DNA of 64,000 nt from an uncultured Eubacteriales bacterium (GTDB lineage: Bacteria; Bacillota; Clostridia; Oscillospirales; Oscillospiraceae). Shown here piece after piece: positions 38,516 to 47,205 of this stretch (positions are counted from its first letter, which is position 1; the number at the start of each line of letters is the position of its first letter). The notes beneath the pieces were generated by a model that searched no databases, was not told the origin of the DNA, and was given only the letters and a program-made list of their open reading frames with translations. The stretch lies in contig UQSF01000008.1 in the NCBI GenBank assembly GCA_900543625.1, positions 1 through 64,000 of the forward strand, given 5' to 3'. The translations under genes and the position numbers were made by a program.

Positions 38516-38544
38516 TTGACATTGCAGGGTTAATTAATTAACAT
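38516..38544 (+). promoter_or_regulatory. Promoter with embedded operator for the oxidoreductase/dehydratase operon
   Basis: TTGACA (38516-38521), a 17-bp spacer and TAACAT (38539-38544). The perfect palindrome GTTAATTAATTAAC (38529-38542) fills the spacer and overlaps the -10, a typical position for a TetR repressor site. Confidence 0.65.
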
Positions 38545-38623
38545 AGCTGCATCCGAATCTGTTCTTGTGTCGGAACGGGCGGATGTCGTTTGACTGCAAT
38601 CTAAAGAAGAAGGAAGCGATAAC

Positions 38624-41395
38624 ATGACAAAAGACGAGAAAATTGCAAAGCTCGGAAAAGTAATCACGGATCGCGCGACGGTGTTGTTGGGAAAGGACAA
38701 GATCACGCCGGATTCTCCGGAGTATCTGGGCATCAACTCCGCCCTCAAGTTCACGGCGTTAAAGTACGATCAGAAGATGGCGGACGATATCCTCGATATC
38801 GCGCTGACCATGAAAAAGCGTGTGCCGCTCACGATCGAGCAGCTCGCAAAGAAGAACCCGCAGTTTGACAGAGCCTATCTGGAAAAAGCGATGCAGGCCA
38901 TCAGCGAGAGCGGTCTGGTCGAGTTCCATTGGGAGAATCTCGACGGCAAGAATCCGAACCATGAAAAACGCTGGGTGCTGGACATGTTCGTTCCCGGCAG
39001 CGCCGAGATCATGATGATCAATCCCGAGCAGTCGGACATGTTCCCGGAGACGGCCGATTTCTTTGAACGCATGGCCTATCTGCCGCTGGCGGGCATCACC
39101 GAGATGGTGCCTCCCGGAGGCGCCGGCATAGGCATGCACGTCATCCCGGTCGAAAAGGCCATCCCGGCCGAGAGCAAGTCTCTGCCGATCGAGCACCTGT
39201 CCCATTGGCTGAAGAAGTACGAGGGCCACATCGGTGTGTCCGTGTGCTCCTGCCGCAAGCAGCAGCGCATCCGCGGCGAGGGCTCCGGCGACGTGGAGGG
39301 CGAGTGGTGCATCGGCGTCGGTGATTTTGCCGACTACTGCCGTGAGACGAACCACGGCCACGACATCACCTATGAAGAGGCGATGGAGATCCTCCAGAAG
39401 GCAGAGGATCGCGGCTATGTCCACCAGATCACGAATATCGACGGCGAAAACAAGATCTTCGGCATCTGCAACTGTGCCGTCGGCGTCTGCAATGCGCTGC
39501 GCACCAGCCAGCTGTTCAACACGCCGAACCTGTCCGCCTCCGCTTATGTGGCTGAGAGCGATCCGGACAAGTGCGTGGCCTGCGGCAAGTGCGTCGAGAC
39601 CTGCCCGGCCGGCGCTGTCCGCCTCGGCCAGAAGCTCTGCACCAAGGAAGGCCCCATCCAGTATCCGCGCCATGAGCTGCCGGACGACACCAAGTGGGGC
39701 GAGGATCACTGGAACAAGAATTACCGCAACGAGAACGGCTGCATCCAGACCTGGCCGACCGGCACGGCGCCCTGCAAGGCCGCCTGCCCGGCGCACATCG
39801 CCATCCAGGGCTACATCAAGATGGCGGGCGATGGCCGGTATGCCGACGCGCTCAAGCTCATCAAGAAGGACAACCCGTTCCCGGCTGTCTGCGGCAGCAT
39901 CTGCAGAAAGTACTGTGAGGACGCCTGCACCCGCGGCACCGTCGACGAGCCGCTGGCCATCGACGAGATCAAGAAGTTCATCGCCGAGCAGGACATGAAG
40001 GCCGAGCACCGCTATGTGCCGCCCATGAATTCCTGCACGCACGAGAAATTTGACCAGAAGATCGCCATCATCGGCGGCGGCCCGGCCGGTATGTCTTGCG
40101 CTTACTTCCTGGCCATTGAGGGCTATAGCCCGGTCGTGTTCGAGAAAGAGGCTGTGCCCGGCGGCATGCTCGTCAACGGCATCCCGAGCTTCCGCATCGG
40201 CAAGGACGTCGTCAAGTCCGAGATCGACGTGCTGCGCGAGATGGGCGTGGAGTTTAAGTGCGGCGTCGAAGTCGGCAAGGACATCACCATCCAGCAGCTG
40301 CGCGAAGAGGGCTACCAGGCGTTCTACGTCGCGGTCGGCCTGCAGCAGGCGTCGAAGCTCAACATCGCCGGCGAGGATCTCACCGGTGTCAAGAGCGGCC
40401 TCGACTTCCTGCGTGAAGTCAACGCCGGCAAGCTTAAAAAGCTCACGGGCGACGTGGTCGTCATCGGCGGCGGCAACGCGGCCATCGACGTGGCGCGCGC
40501 GGCCCTGCGTCTGACCAAGGGCAGCGTGAATATGTACTGCCTCGAGAAGGACGAGGAGATGCCGACCGTGCCGGATGAGAAGAACGCCGGCATCGCTGAC
40601 GGCGTCGTCATCAATAACTCCTGGGCGCCGAAGGCCATCCTCGGCGAGGGCGGCAAGGTCACCGGCATCGAACTCATGCGCTGCGTGTCCGTCCGCGACG
40701 CGAGCGGCAAGTTCGCCCCGGTCTATGACGAAAATGAGACCATCACCGTCCCGTGCTCCAACGTTCTGGTCGCCATCGGCCAGCGCTCGGTCTACGGCGA
40801 TGTGCTGGCGGGCACCGCGGCAGAGACGGCCGACGGCCGCCTGATCGCACACGACGCCGTGACGTTCCAGTCCGACGAGCCCGACATCTTCGTCGGCGGC
40901 GACTGCGCCACCGGCCCGAAGTACACGATTGATGCGATCGCGACCGGCCGCGAGGGCGCGGTGTCCATCCACCGCTTCGTCAACAAGGGCCAGACCCTGA
41001 CGATTCACCGCAACACCCGCGAGTTCAAGGAACTCAATAAGGACGATATCGTTCTGCCGACCGAGAAGATCAAAAAGCCCGCACGTGTTGCCGTTGCCAT
41101 CGACAGCAAGAAGGTGCGCACCATGCAGGACGACCGCGTGACGTTCACCGAAGAGCAGATCCGCTCCGAGGCGTCCCGCTGCCTGAGCTGCGGGCGCAGT
41201 GTTGTCGATCCGAACAAGTGCATTGGCTGCGGCATCTGCACGACCAAGTGCGAGTTTGATGCTATCCACCTCAAGCGTGTGCGGCCGCAAAACAGCAAAA
41301 TGATCCCGGCTGAGGATAAGTTCAAGGCAATCGCGCCTTATGCCGCCAAGCGTCAGGTGAAGATCATCAAGAAGTCCCTTACGGACAAGAAATAA
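38624..41395 (+). CDS. Large FAD/NAD(P)-dependent oxidoreductase with ferredoxin domains (GltD-like)
   Basis: This 923-aa multidomain flavoprotein has a helical N-terminus (1-110) and a Cys-rich middle with VCSCRKQQRIRG and GICNCAVGVCNAL. A ferredoxin motif, CVACGKCVETCPAG, lies near 316. A GltD-type N-terminal Fe-S part follows (APCKAACPAHIAIQGYIKM; CGSICRKYCEDAC). The FAD motif IIGGGPAGMSCAYFL is near 479, the NAD(P) motif VVIGGGNAAIDVARAA near 611, and a C-terminal ferredoxin CIGCGICTTKCEFDAI near 865. It likely passes electrons from NAD(P)H to Fe-S acceptors. The operon context suggests the dehydratase-family proteins downstream as partners, which is inference. Confidence 0.85.
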   Translation: MTKDEKIAKLGKVITDRATVLLGKDKITPDSPEYLGINSALKFTALKYDQKMADDILDIALTMKKRVPLTIEQLAKKNPQFDRAYLEKAMQAISESGLVEFHWENLDGKNPNHEKRWVLDMFVPGSAEIMMINPEQSDMFPETADFFERMAYLPLAGITEMVPPGGAGIGMHVIPVEKAIPAESKSLPIEHLSHWLKKYEGHIGVSVCSCRKQQRIRGEGSGDVEGEWCIGVGDFADYCRETNHGHDITYEEAMEILQKAEDRGYVHQITNIDGENKIFGICNCAVGVCNALRTSQLFNTPNLSASAYVAESDPDKCVACGKCVETCPAGAVRLGQKLCTKEGPIQYPRHELPDDTKWGEDHWNKNYRNENGCIQTWPTGTAPCKAACPAHIAIQGYIKMAGDGRYADALKLIKKDNPFPAVCGSICRKYCEDACTRGTVDEPLAIDEIKKFIAEQDMKAEHRYVPPMNSCTHEKFDQKIAIIGGGPAGMSCAYFLAIEGYSPVVFEKEAVPGGMLVNGIPSFRIGKDVVKSEIDVLREMGVEFKCGVEVGKDITIQQLREEGYQAFYVAVGLQQASKLNIAGEDLTGVKSGLDFLREVNAGKLKKLTGDVVVIGGGNAAIDVARAALRLTKGSVNMYCLEKDEEMPTVPDEKNAGIADGVVINNSWAPKAILGEGGKVTGIELMRCVSVRDASGKFAPVYDENETITVPCSNVLVAIGQRSVYGDVLAGTAAETADGRLIAHDAVTFQSDEPDIFVGGDCATGPKYTIDAIATGREGAVSIHRFVNKGQTLTIHRNTREFKELNKDDIVLPTEKIKKPARVAVAIDSKKVRTMQDDRVTFTEEQIRSEASRCLSCGRSVVDPNKCIGCGICTTKCEFDAIHLKRVRPQNSKMIPAEDKFKAIAPYAAKRQVKIIKKSLTDKK

Positions 41396-41459
41396 GTATC
41401 CATCATGCGGCGGGCACAGCATCCCTTCCGCTGTGCCCGCCCTCCCGAAAGGAGCCCCC

Positions 41460-41804
41460 ATGCACGAGCTGAGCATCGTTACCTATGTCGTCAAGCAGGT
41501 GCAGGAGATCGCCGAGGAAAACAACCTCACCGAGATCGAGTCGGTCACGCTCGAATTCGGTGAGGTCTCCGGCATTGTGCCGGAATATCTTGAAGATTGC
41601 TGGAATTGGTATACCAAGAAAGAGCCGATCATTCAAGGCACGAAATTCCTGTATGAGATCATCCCGGCCGTCACCTGGTGCGACGACTGCAAGCAAACCT
41701 ATCCGACCGTACAATACGGCAAAACATGCCCGCATTGCGGCAGCGGCAAGACCTGGCTGCAGCAGGGCAATGAGATCAATATCAAGCAGATCGAGGCGCG
41801 CTGA
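41460..41804 (+). CDS. hypA: HypA/HybF-family nickel/zinc metallochaperone
   Basis: This 114-aa protein begins MHELSIVTYVVKQVQEIAEE. The Met-His-Glu start is the nickel site of HypA. A zinc ribbon with CDDC and CPHC motifs is near the C-terminus. HypA delivers Ni to hydrogenase or urease precursors. No hydrogenase, urease or other hyp gene is in the window. The gene lies between the oxidoreductase and the dehydratase-family genes, so it may serve a different metalloprotein here. AAAGGAG precedes the ATG. The symbol reflects family only. Confidence 0.85.
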   Translation: MHELSIVTYVVKQVQEIAEENNLTEIESVTLEFGEVSGIVPEYLEDCWNWYTKKEPIIQGTKFLYEIIPAVTWCDDCKQTYPTVQYGKTCPHCGSGKTWLQQGNEINIKQIEAR

Positions 41805-41898
41805 TCGCGCCGGGCCTTCTGCCTGCGGGCAGCAAAGATACACAAAGGCGGTCGCGCAGCCGCTTTTGATAGAAACACAAATGAAGAGGGAGTGAACC

Positions 41899-43095
41899 AT
41901 GAAAGACCTGAAACATCTTTTATACTTCGAAAACCTTTTGCAGGAAGCACACAATGACCTGGTCGCACAGGCGCAGAACGAGGGGAAGATCTGTGTTGCC
42001 TATGCCTGCGAAAACACGCCCGAGCCGCTGCTGAACCTGCCCGGAGCGTTCTCAACGCGCCTGCGCGCGCCGCGCACCGGCTCCATGGAAATGGCCACGT
42101 ACTACATGACCAGCTTTCTGTGCGAGTATAGCCGCGCACTGCTGGAGCGTGCCATCGAGGGCGGCTACAACTTCGCCGACTGCATGATCACGCCGGACGG
42201 CTGCTCGATGATGAACCGCGCCGTCGAGAACATGGAGCTGCTCAAGACCATGGGCAAGAGCAAGCCAAAGTTCTTCTACGAGTACATGGAGATCCCGATG
42301 AAGGCCGACGACAACGGTCTGAATCTGTATGTGCTCCAGTGCCGCAACCACATCCTCACGCCGCTGCACGAGCACTACGGCATCGATGTGTCGGACGCGG
42401 CCATCCGCAGCGCCGTTGCCGAGCATAACCGCGTGTGCGAGCTCATCCGCGCCATCGGTGAGTACCGCAAGGGCGACAATCCGCGCATCACGGGCTATGA
42501 ATTCCACGTCATCACGCTTGCGACCTATGTCGCACCGAAATACCTGCTCATCGACAAGCTGGAGGAGACGCTCAAGGAGCTCAAGACCCGCCGCCCGGAT
42601 AAGAAAAATCCGTACCGCGCGCGTGTGGTCGTTGTCGGCTCGGAGGTCGATGATATCGACTTCATCAAGCTCGTCGAGGACACCGGTGCTTATGTCTGCG
42701 CCGACCGCTTCTGCTACGGCTCGTTCCCGGGGCGCGATCCGATCACCCTGACCGATGATGAGGACGCACTGACGCAGATCTGCCGCCAGTATATGTACCG
42801 CGGTCAGTGCCCGCGCTATATGGATATGCCCAAGATGCTCGGCCGCCGCGAATACGTCAACAGCCTCGCCAAGGAGTACGAGGCCGACGGCATCATCTAC
42901 GAGCAGATCAAGTTCTGCGACCCGTGGGCGTATGAGCGCATGCTCGGTTCGCACATTCTCAACGACGACTACGGCTATCCGGTGCTGTCCGTTGACCGCC
43001 CGTATAACATCGCTTCCTCCGGCCAGATGCGCACCCGTGTGCAGGCATTTGTGGAAAGCATGGAGATCAAGAAGATTCAAGGGGGGAAACAGTGA
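41899..43095 (+). CDS. 2-hydroxyacyl-CoA dehydratase-family protein, subunit 1
   Basis: This 398-aa protein fits the HgdB/BcrB-BzdN superfamily (2-hydroxyacyl-CoA dehydratase component D). These proteins hold a 4Fe-4S or double-cubane cluster and take low-potential electrons from an ATP-dependent activase. Candidate cluster Cys are in FADCMITPDGCSMM, ADRFCYGSFPG and the typical IKFCDPWAYE segment. The C-terminal end (YGYPVLSVDRPYNIASSGQM) is also characteristic. GAAGAGGGAG precedes the ATG. The next gene overlaps its stop codon by one base. No activase is encoded nearby, so the reaction is unknown. Confidence 0.85.
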   Translation: MKDLKHLLYFENLLQEAHNDLVAQAQNEGKICVAYACENTPEPLLNLPGAFSTRLRAPRTGSMEMATYYMTSFLCEYSRALLERAIEGGYNFADCMITPDGCSMMNRAVENMELLKTMGKSKPKFFYEYMEIPMKADDNGLNLYVLQCRNHILTPLHEHYGIDVSDAAIRSAVAEHNRVCELIRAIGEYRKGDNPRITGYEFHVITLATYVAPKYLLIDKLEETLKELKTRRPDKKNPYRARVVVVGSEVDDIDFIKLVEDTGAYVCADRFCYGSFPGRDPITLTDDEDALTQICRQYMYRGQCPRYMDMPKMLGRREYVNSLAKEYEADGIIYEQIKFCDPWAYERMLGSHILNDDYGYPVLSVDRPYNIASSGQMRTRVQAFVESMEIKKIQGGKQ

Positions 43096-44660
43096 TGTCC
43101 AACAAGAGAATCGGCTGCGAGAATTTCGGCAAATTCTATACCGAGGGCAAGGTGCGCAACCGCCGCGAATGGCGCGGCGTCAAGGATACGCTCTATGATT
43201 ACAGCCGCTGGCTGCACATCATGACCATCCTTGCGAAGTTCATCGTCAAGCCGCGCAACATCAAGGCCATGTTCCGCTATCGCTGGATGGCCAACTATCT
43301 GGCTGTGCCCATGATGGTCGACCGCCACACGCAGGGTCTGCGCGATGAATATCTGCGTATCTGCCACCTGGAGCAGGACCTCGTCATTGAGGATGTGGCA
43401 AAGCTGCTCGACAGCCTCTTCCGCGGCGACCGCCGCATCGGCAACGATAAGAAGTTTTCCGACAAGGTCGTGCTCGTGGATGAAAACGAGATGACTGCCG
43501 TCATGATGGGCTTCCCGACGCTCAAGTGCCTGAGCCGCGAGACGCCGTCCACCTACGTCTCCGTGCTGCTCAATCAGCACGCGGCTGAGCATTACATCGA
43601 TGTTGCGCAGGAATACGGTCTTGCCGGCGACGTCTGCCCGATGCCGGAGGCCGAGGCCGGCGTGTCCATCGACGACGACGCGCCCGTGCTCGGCGCCTGC
43701 GCCGTGCAGTGCAATACGACCTGCGACGGTTCTCTGCTCGGCAACGGTGTCATCTCCAAGCGCCTCGAGCTCGAGGACGGCATCCCGGTGTTCCAGCTTG
43801 CAGCGCCCCTGCGCCACCGCGAGGACGACGTGCAGGAGTATGCCGCGCAGGAGGTGCGCAACGCCATTGCCTTTATCGAAGAGCACACCGGCGAGAAGTG
43901 GGACTGGAAGGCGTACTTCGAGTGCGCCGAGCGCGTGAACTATGCCACCAAGTGCCGCCTCGAGTGGCTCGAGATGAACAAGACCGACTACCCGCAGGTC
44001 TTTGGCTCCAACCTCGCGCTGTATACCGAAACGAACTACATGGCCATCTGCGGCAAGGTCCCCGCGTTCCGCGAGGCCGACCGCAAGATCACGGAGCTTG
44101 CCGAGCGTGCCTACAGCAAGCGCAAGCGCGCCGCCAATGCGTACCGCCACCGCGCCATCGTCTGGGGCGTGCAGTCGCACTTCTACATGGACTTCCTCGT
44201 CTGGCTGCTCAACTGCTGGGGCATCGTGCCGCTGACGGATATGCTCTCCATGGTCTCAACGCGCGAGCTCGTCACGGAGGACACGCCCGAAAACCGCGAG
44301 CAGGCGTATTACGACATGGCCTGGCTGACCGAGAACATGATCATGCGCAACCGTACCCACGGCGGCTACAAGGTCCTGCTCGACGAGCTCTGGGAGTACT
44401 GCGAGCAGTTCAACGCCGACATGGTCATCCTCTGGGAGCACATGAGCTGTAAGGCGCTCGATGGCATGCACGGTCTGTTTGAAGAGCGTGCCCGCGAGCA
44501 CGGCATCCACCTCATCTGGGTCACACACGATCTGTTCGACCCGCGTGTCATCTCGCGTCAGGGCGTGCGCCAGCAGGTCAATGACTATATGCGCACCGTC
44601 ATGCAGGAAGAGCCCGTGGATCCGAGCCTGGAGATCCTGAAGGACGAGAAGTCCTGGTAA
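43095..44660 (+). CDS. 2-hydroxyacyl-CoA dehydratase-family protein, subunit 2
   Basis: This 521-aa protein is longer than usual for the family and probably pairs with the preceding protein. Cys-containing segments include DVCPMPEAEAG, LGACAVQCNTTCDGSL and LWEHMSCKALDG. The N-terminal 150 residues are rich in basic and aromatic residues. I take ATG 43095 (in TGATG, overlapping the upstream stop), with a G/A-rich ribosome site. A GTG one codon earlier is the alternative. As no activating ATPase is seen, whether this pair dehydrates an acyl-CoA or reduces another small substrate is open. Confidence 0.75.
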   Translation: MSNKRIGCENFGKFYTEGKVRNRREWRGVKDTLYDYSRWLHIMTILAKFIVKPRNIKAMFRYRWMANYLAVPMMVDRHTQGLRDEYLRICHLEQDLVIEDVAKLLDSLFRGDRRIGNDKKFSDKVVLVDENEMTAVMMGFPTLKCLSRETPSTYVSVLLNQHAAEHYIDVAQEYGLAGDVCPMPEAEAGVSIDDDAPVLGACAVQCNTTCDGSLLGNGVISKRLELEDGIPVFQLAAPLRHREDDVQEYAAQEVRNAIAFIEEHTGEKWDWKAYFECAERVNYATKCRLEWLEMNKTDYPQVFGSNLALYTETNYMAICGKVPAFREADRKITELAERAYSKRKRAANAYRHRAIVWGVQSHFYMDFLVWLLNCWGIVPLTDMLSMVSTRELVTEDTPENREQAYYDMAWLTENMIMRNRTHGGYKVLLDELWEYCEQFNADMVILWEHMSCKALDGMHGLFEERAREHGIHLIWVTHDLFDPRVISRQGVRQQVNDYMRTVMQEEPVDPSLEILKDEKSW

Positions 44661-44678
44661 TCAGAGAGGAGATCGAAC

Positions 44679-44858
44679 ATGAACAATCTGAAATGCAAGC
44701 TGCTCAAGGCCCTGATGGGTGTGTCGCTCGGCGCACTGGGCGCATTTGCGGTCACGTTTGTCGTCTACTTCTGGAATCTGGACATGAAGCTCACCTCCGT
44801 CATGGAGGGCATCCTGCTCAAGCACTACGACAAGATCGACCGCGACCAGCACCTGTGA
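44679..44858 (+). CDS. 59-aa single-pass membrane protein at the operon end
   Basis: This short gene has the ribosome site GAGAGGAG about eight bases before its ATG, 18 bp after the dehydratase gene. The peptide has a basic N-terminus (MNNLKCKLLKAL), one membrane span (VSLGALGAFAVTFVVYFW) and a charged tail (LLKHYDKIDRDQHL). It is probably N-in with the tail outside. It is followed directly by a terminator, so it belongs to the oxidoreductase/dehydratase operon. It might anchor one of these proteins at the membrane; no family is recognised. Confidence 0.7.
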   Translation: MNNLKCKLLKALMGVSLGALGAFAVTFVVYFWNLDMKLTSVMEGILLKHYDKIDRDQHL

Positions 44859-44872
44859 TTCCAACAGTTTTC

Positions 44873-44906
44873 AGCGCCCGTCTGCCATGGCAGACGGGCG
44901 CTTTTT
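44873..44906 (+). terminator. Terminator of the oxidoreductase/dehydratase operon
   Basis: AGCGCCCGTCTGCC-ATGG-CAGACGGGCGCT followed by a T-run. Confidence 0.9.
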
Positions 44907-44943
44907 GCGGCCGTTTTCGCGTGTAAACAATTTATGAAGTCTC

Positions 44944-44986
44944 TTGACGTTTTGCGTGAATGTCCTTATAATGCGTAGCGTGCTAC
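44944..44986 (+). promoter_or_regulatory. Promoter and operator of the MarR-ABC operon
   Basis: TTGACG (44944-44949), a 17-bp spacer and a perfect TATAAT (44967-44972). The inverted repeat GTAGC-GT-GCTAC (44975-44986) follows directly at the expected transcription start, a suitable site for autorepression by the MarR protein. Confidence 0.75.
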
Positions 44987-45003
44987 ATATTCGGAGGTGC
45001 ATC

Positions 45004-45423
45004 ATGGAGCAATATCCGATCGGATGTCTATTAAAAATGATCACGGATAAGATCAAGATACAGGCCGACGCCAACCTTGCGCAGCATGATCTGACGCTGA
45101 CGCAAAGCCGCGTGCTCGGCTATCTGGCTCGAAGCGGCGGCACGGCGACGCAAAAGGAGATCGAGGGCTTCCTGCAGGTGTCGCACCCGACCGTAGCGGG
45201 CGTCATCGGGCGCATGGAGCAGAAGGGCTTCGTGTCCTGCCGGCCTGACCCGGCGGATAAGCGCAGCAAGCTCGTCTGCCAGACAGCTCGTGCCACCGAG
45301 ATCGCACATCAAATGCAGGCGACCATTGCGGCTGCGGAGCAGCAGATGCTCCGCTCGCTGAGCCCGAAGCAGATCGCGGCGCTGGAAGACGCCCTGCGCA
45401 CGATTTATGCCGACCTCGGCTGA
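45004..45423 (+). CDS. MarR-family transcriptional regulator
   Basis: This 139-aa winged-helix protein contains the MarR core, with DLTLTQSRVLGYLARSGGTA, recognition region QKEIEGFLQVSHPTVAGVIG and wing RMEQKGFVSCRPDPADKRSK. CGGAGGTG precedes ATG 45004. It heads an operon with a heterodimeric ABC exporter, the usual arrangement for a repressor released by a drug-like compound. A palindrome lies at its transcription start. Confidence 0.93.
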   Translation: MEQYPIGCLLKMITDKIKIQADANLAQHDLTLTQSRVLGYLARSGGTATQKEIEGFLQVSHPTVAGVIGRMEQKGFVSCRPDPADKRSKLVCQTARATEIAHQMQATIAAAEQQMLRSLSPKQIAALEDALRTIYADLG

Positions 45424-45453
45424 TCTGCACGCATACCCGGAAGGAGGAACCCT

Positions 45454-47205
45454 ATGCTTCATACATTGACCCGCAGTCTGCGGGAAAACAAAGGCCCCGC
45501 GCTCGTGACGGTTCTGCTCTCGGCGCTGGAGGCCGTGTTTGAGATCGTGATCCCGCTGTTTATGTCCAACCTCATCGACTTCGGCATCGAGGGCGGCAGT
45601 ATGGCGGCAGTCTGGAAGTTCGGCGCATTTTTGCTGCTGCTGGCGGCGTTCCAGCTGTCGACCGGTGTACTCGCAGCGCGCATTGCCGCGCGCGCATCCG
45701 TCGGCTTTGCGGCGAACCTGCGCGAGGATATGTATAACAACGTGCAGACGTTCGCGTTTTCGAACATCGATAAGTTTTCCACCGCGTCCATCATCACGCG
45801 CCTGACGACGGACACCACGAACGTGCAAAATGCATTCCAGATGCTCATGCGCATGGCGATCCGCGCGCCGGTCATGCTGATCTTTTCCATGATCGTGTCG
45901 TTTCGCATCAGCCGCGACATTTCGATGACGTTTCTCATTATTCTGCCGATCCTTGCGCTGGCGCTCTTTTTCATCATCCGCAGCGTGTTCCCGGTCTTTT
46001 CGCGCGTTTTCCGCACGTATGACGAGCTCAACAACGTCGTGCAGGAGAACGTCCGCGGCATCCGCGTCGTGAAGTCGTTCAATCAGGAGCGGCACGAGAT
46101 CGGCAAGTTCGGCGCGATCTCCGCGCGCATTTATCAGGACTTTTCCAAAGGCGAGCGGCTCATCACGCTCAACGCGCCGTTGATGCAGTTTTGCATCTAT
46201 ACGTGCATGATCGTGATCTCGTGGCTCGGCGCGAAGGCCATCATCGCCAGCGGCAACGATCCCGCGCTCGGCCTCACGACCGGAAATCTCACCGCGCTCA
46301 TCACCTATACCATGCAGATCCTCTCGAGTCTGATGATGCTCTCTATGGTTTTTGCCATGCTGACGATCTCGCTCTCGTCCGCGCGGCGTATTGCCGAGGT
46401 GCTCGAGGAGCGGTCGGACATCCCGCAGCCGGAGCAGCCGGTCATGACCGTGCGCAACGGTGCGGTTGACTTTGACCACGTGAGCTTTGTCTACGCCTCC
46501 AAGGCAGATAAAAAGGTGCTCGACGATATTGACCTGCATATCCGTACCGGCGAGACGATCGGCATTATCGGCGGCACCGGTGCGTCGAAATCCTCACTCG
46601 TGCAGCTCATCCCGCGTCTGTACGACGTGACCGGCGGCAAGCTGACGCTTGGCGGCGTGGACGTGCGCGACTATGATCTGGATACTCTGCGCGGTGCCGT
46701 CGCCATGGTGCTGCAGAAAAACGAGCTGTTTTCCGGCACGATCAAGGAGAACCTCCGCTGGGGCAATGAGAATGCCACGGACGAGGAACTCCAGCACGCC
46801 TGCGTGCTCGCGTGTGCGGATGAGTTCATCTCCGCCATGCCGGACGGGTATGACACCCACATCGAGCAGGGCGGAACGAATGTTTCCGGCGGCCAGAAGC
46901 AGCGCCTGTGTATCGCCCGTGCGCTGCTGAAAAAGCCGAAGGTGCTCATTCTCGATGACTCGACGAGCGCCGTCGACACGCGCACGGATGCGCAGATCCA
47001 GCAGGCGCTCTCGACCTACATTCCCGACACGACGAAGATCATCATCGCGCAGCGCATCAGCTCGGTGCAGAATGCAGACCGCATCGTTGTGCTCGATGAC
47101 GGACACATCGACGCCGTCGGCTGCCACGATGAGCTGCTGCGCACGTGCGAAATTTACCGCGAGGTCTATGAGTCCCAGCAGAAGGGAGGCGAGGACGATG
47201 CGTGA
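45454..47205 (+). CDS. ABC exporter, heterodimer subunit A (degenerate ATPase site)
   Basis: This 583-aa half-transporter has six membrane spans (about 1-320) and one ATPase domain. Walker A is GGTGASKSS (about 373), with Ser in place of the Gly before Lys. Walker B is VLILDDSTSAVD, with Asp in place of the catalytic Glu, so one ATP site of the heterodimer is expected to be slow or inactive. The signature VSGGQKQRL is intact. AGGAGG lies ahead of the ATG. The last 8 bp overlap the partner gene (ATGCGTGA). Such pairs export drugs, lipids or peptides. Confidence 0.93.
   Translation: MLHTLTRSLRENKGPALVTVLLSALEAVFEIVIPLFMSNLIDFGIEGGSMAAVWKFGAFLLLLAAFQLSTGVLAARIAARASVGFAANLREDMYNNVQTFAFSNIDKFSTASIITRLTTDTTNVQNAFQMLMRMAIRAPVMLIFSMIVSFRISRDISMTFLIILPILALALFFIIRSVFPVFSRVFRTYDELNNVVQENVRGIRVVKSFNQERHEIGKFGAISARIYQDFSKGERLITLNAPLMQFCIYTCMIVISWLGAKAIIASGNDPALGLTTGNLTALITYTMQILSSLMMLSMVFAMLTISLSSARRIAEVLEERSDIPQPEQPVMTVRNGAVDFDHVSFVYASKADKKVLDDIDLHIRTGETIGIIGGTGASKSSLVQLIPRLYDVTGGKLTLGGVDVRDYDLDTLRGAVAMVLQKNELFSGTIKENLRWGNENATDEELQHACVLACADEFISAMPDGYDTHIEQGGTNVSGGQKQRLCIARALLKKPKVLILDDSTSAVDTRTDAQIQQALSTYIPDTTKIIIAQRISSVQNADRIVVLDDGHIDAVGCHDELLRTCEIYREVYESQQKGGEDDA

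Noticed and set aside
38759..41476. A 905-codon open frame on the minus strand
   Set aside because: It is antisense to the FAD oxidoreductase and caused by high GC. It has no family motifs.
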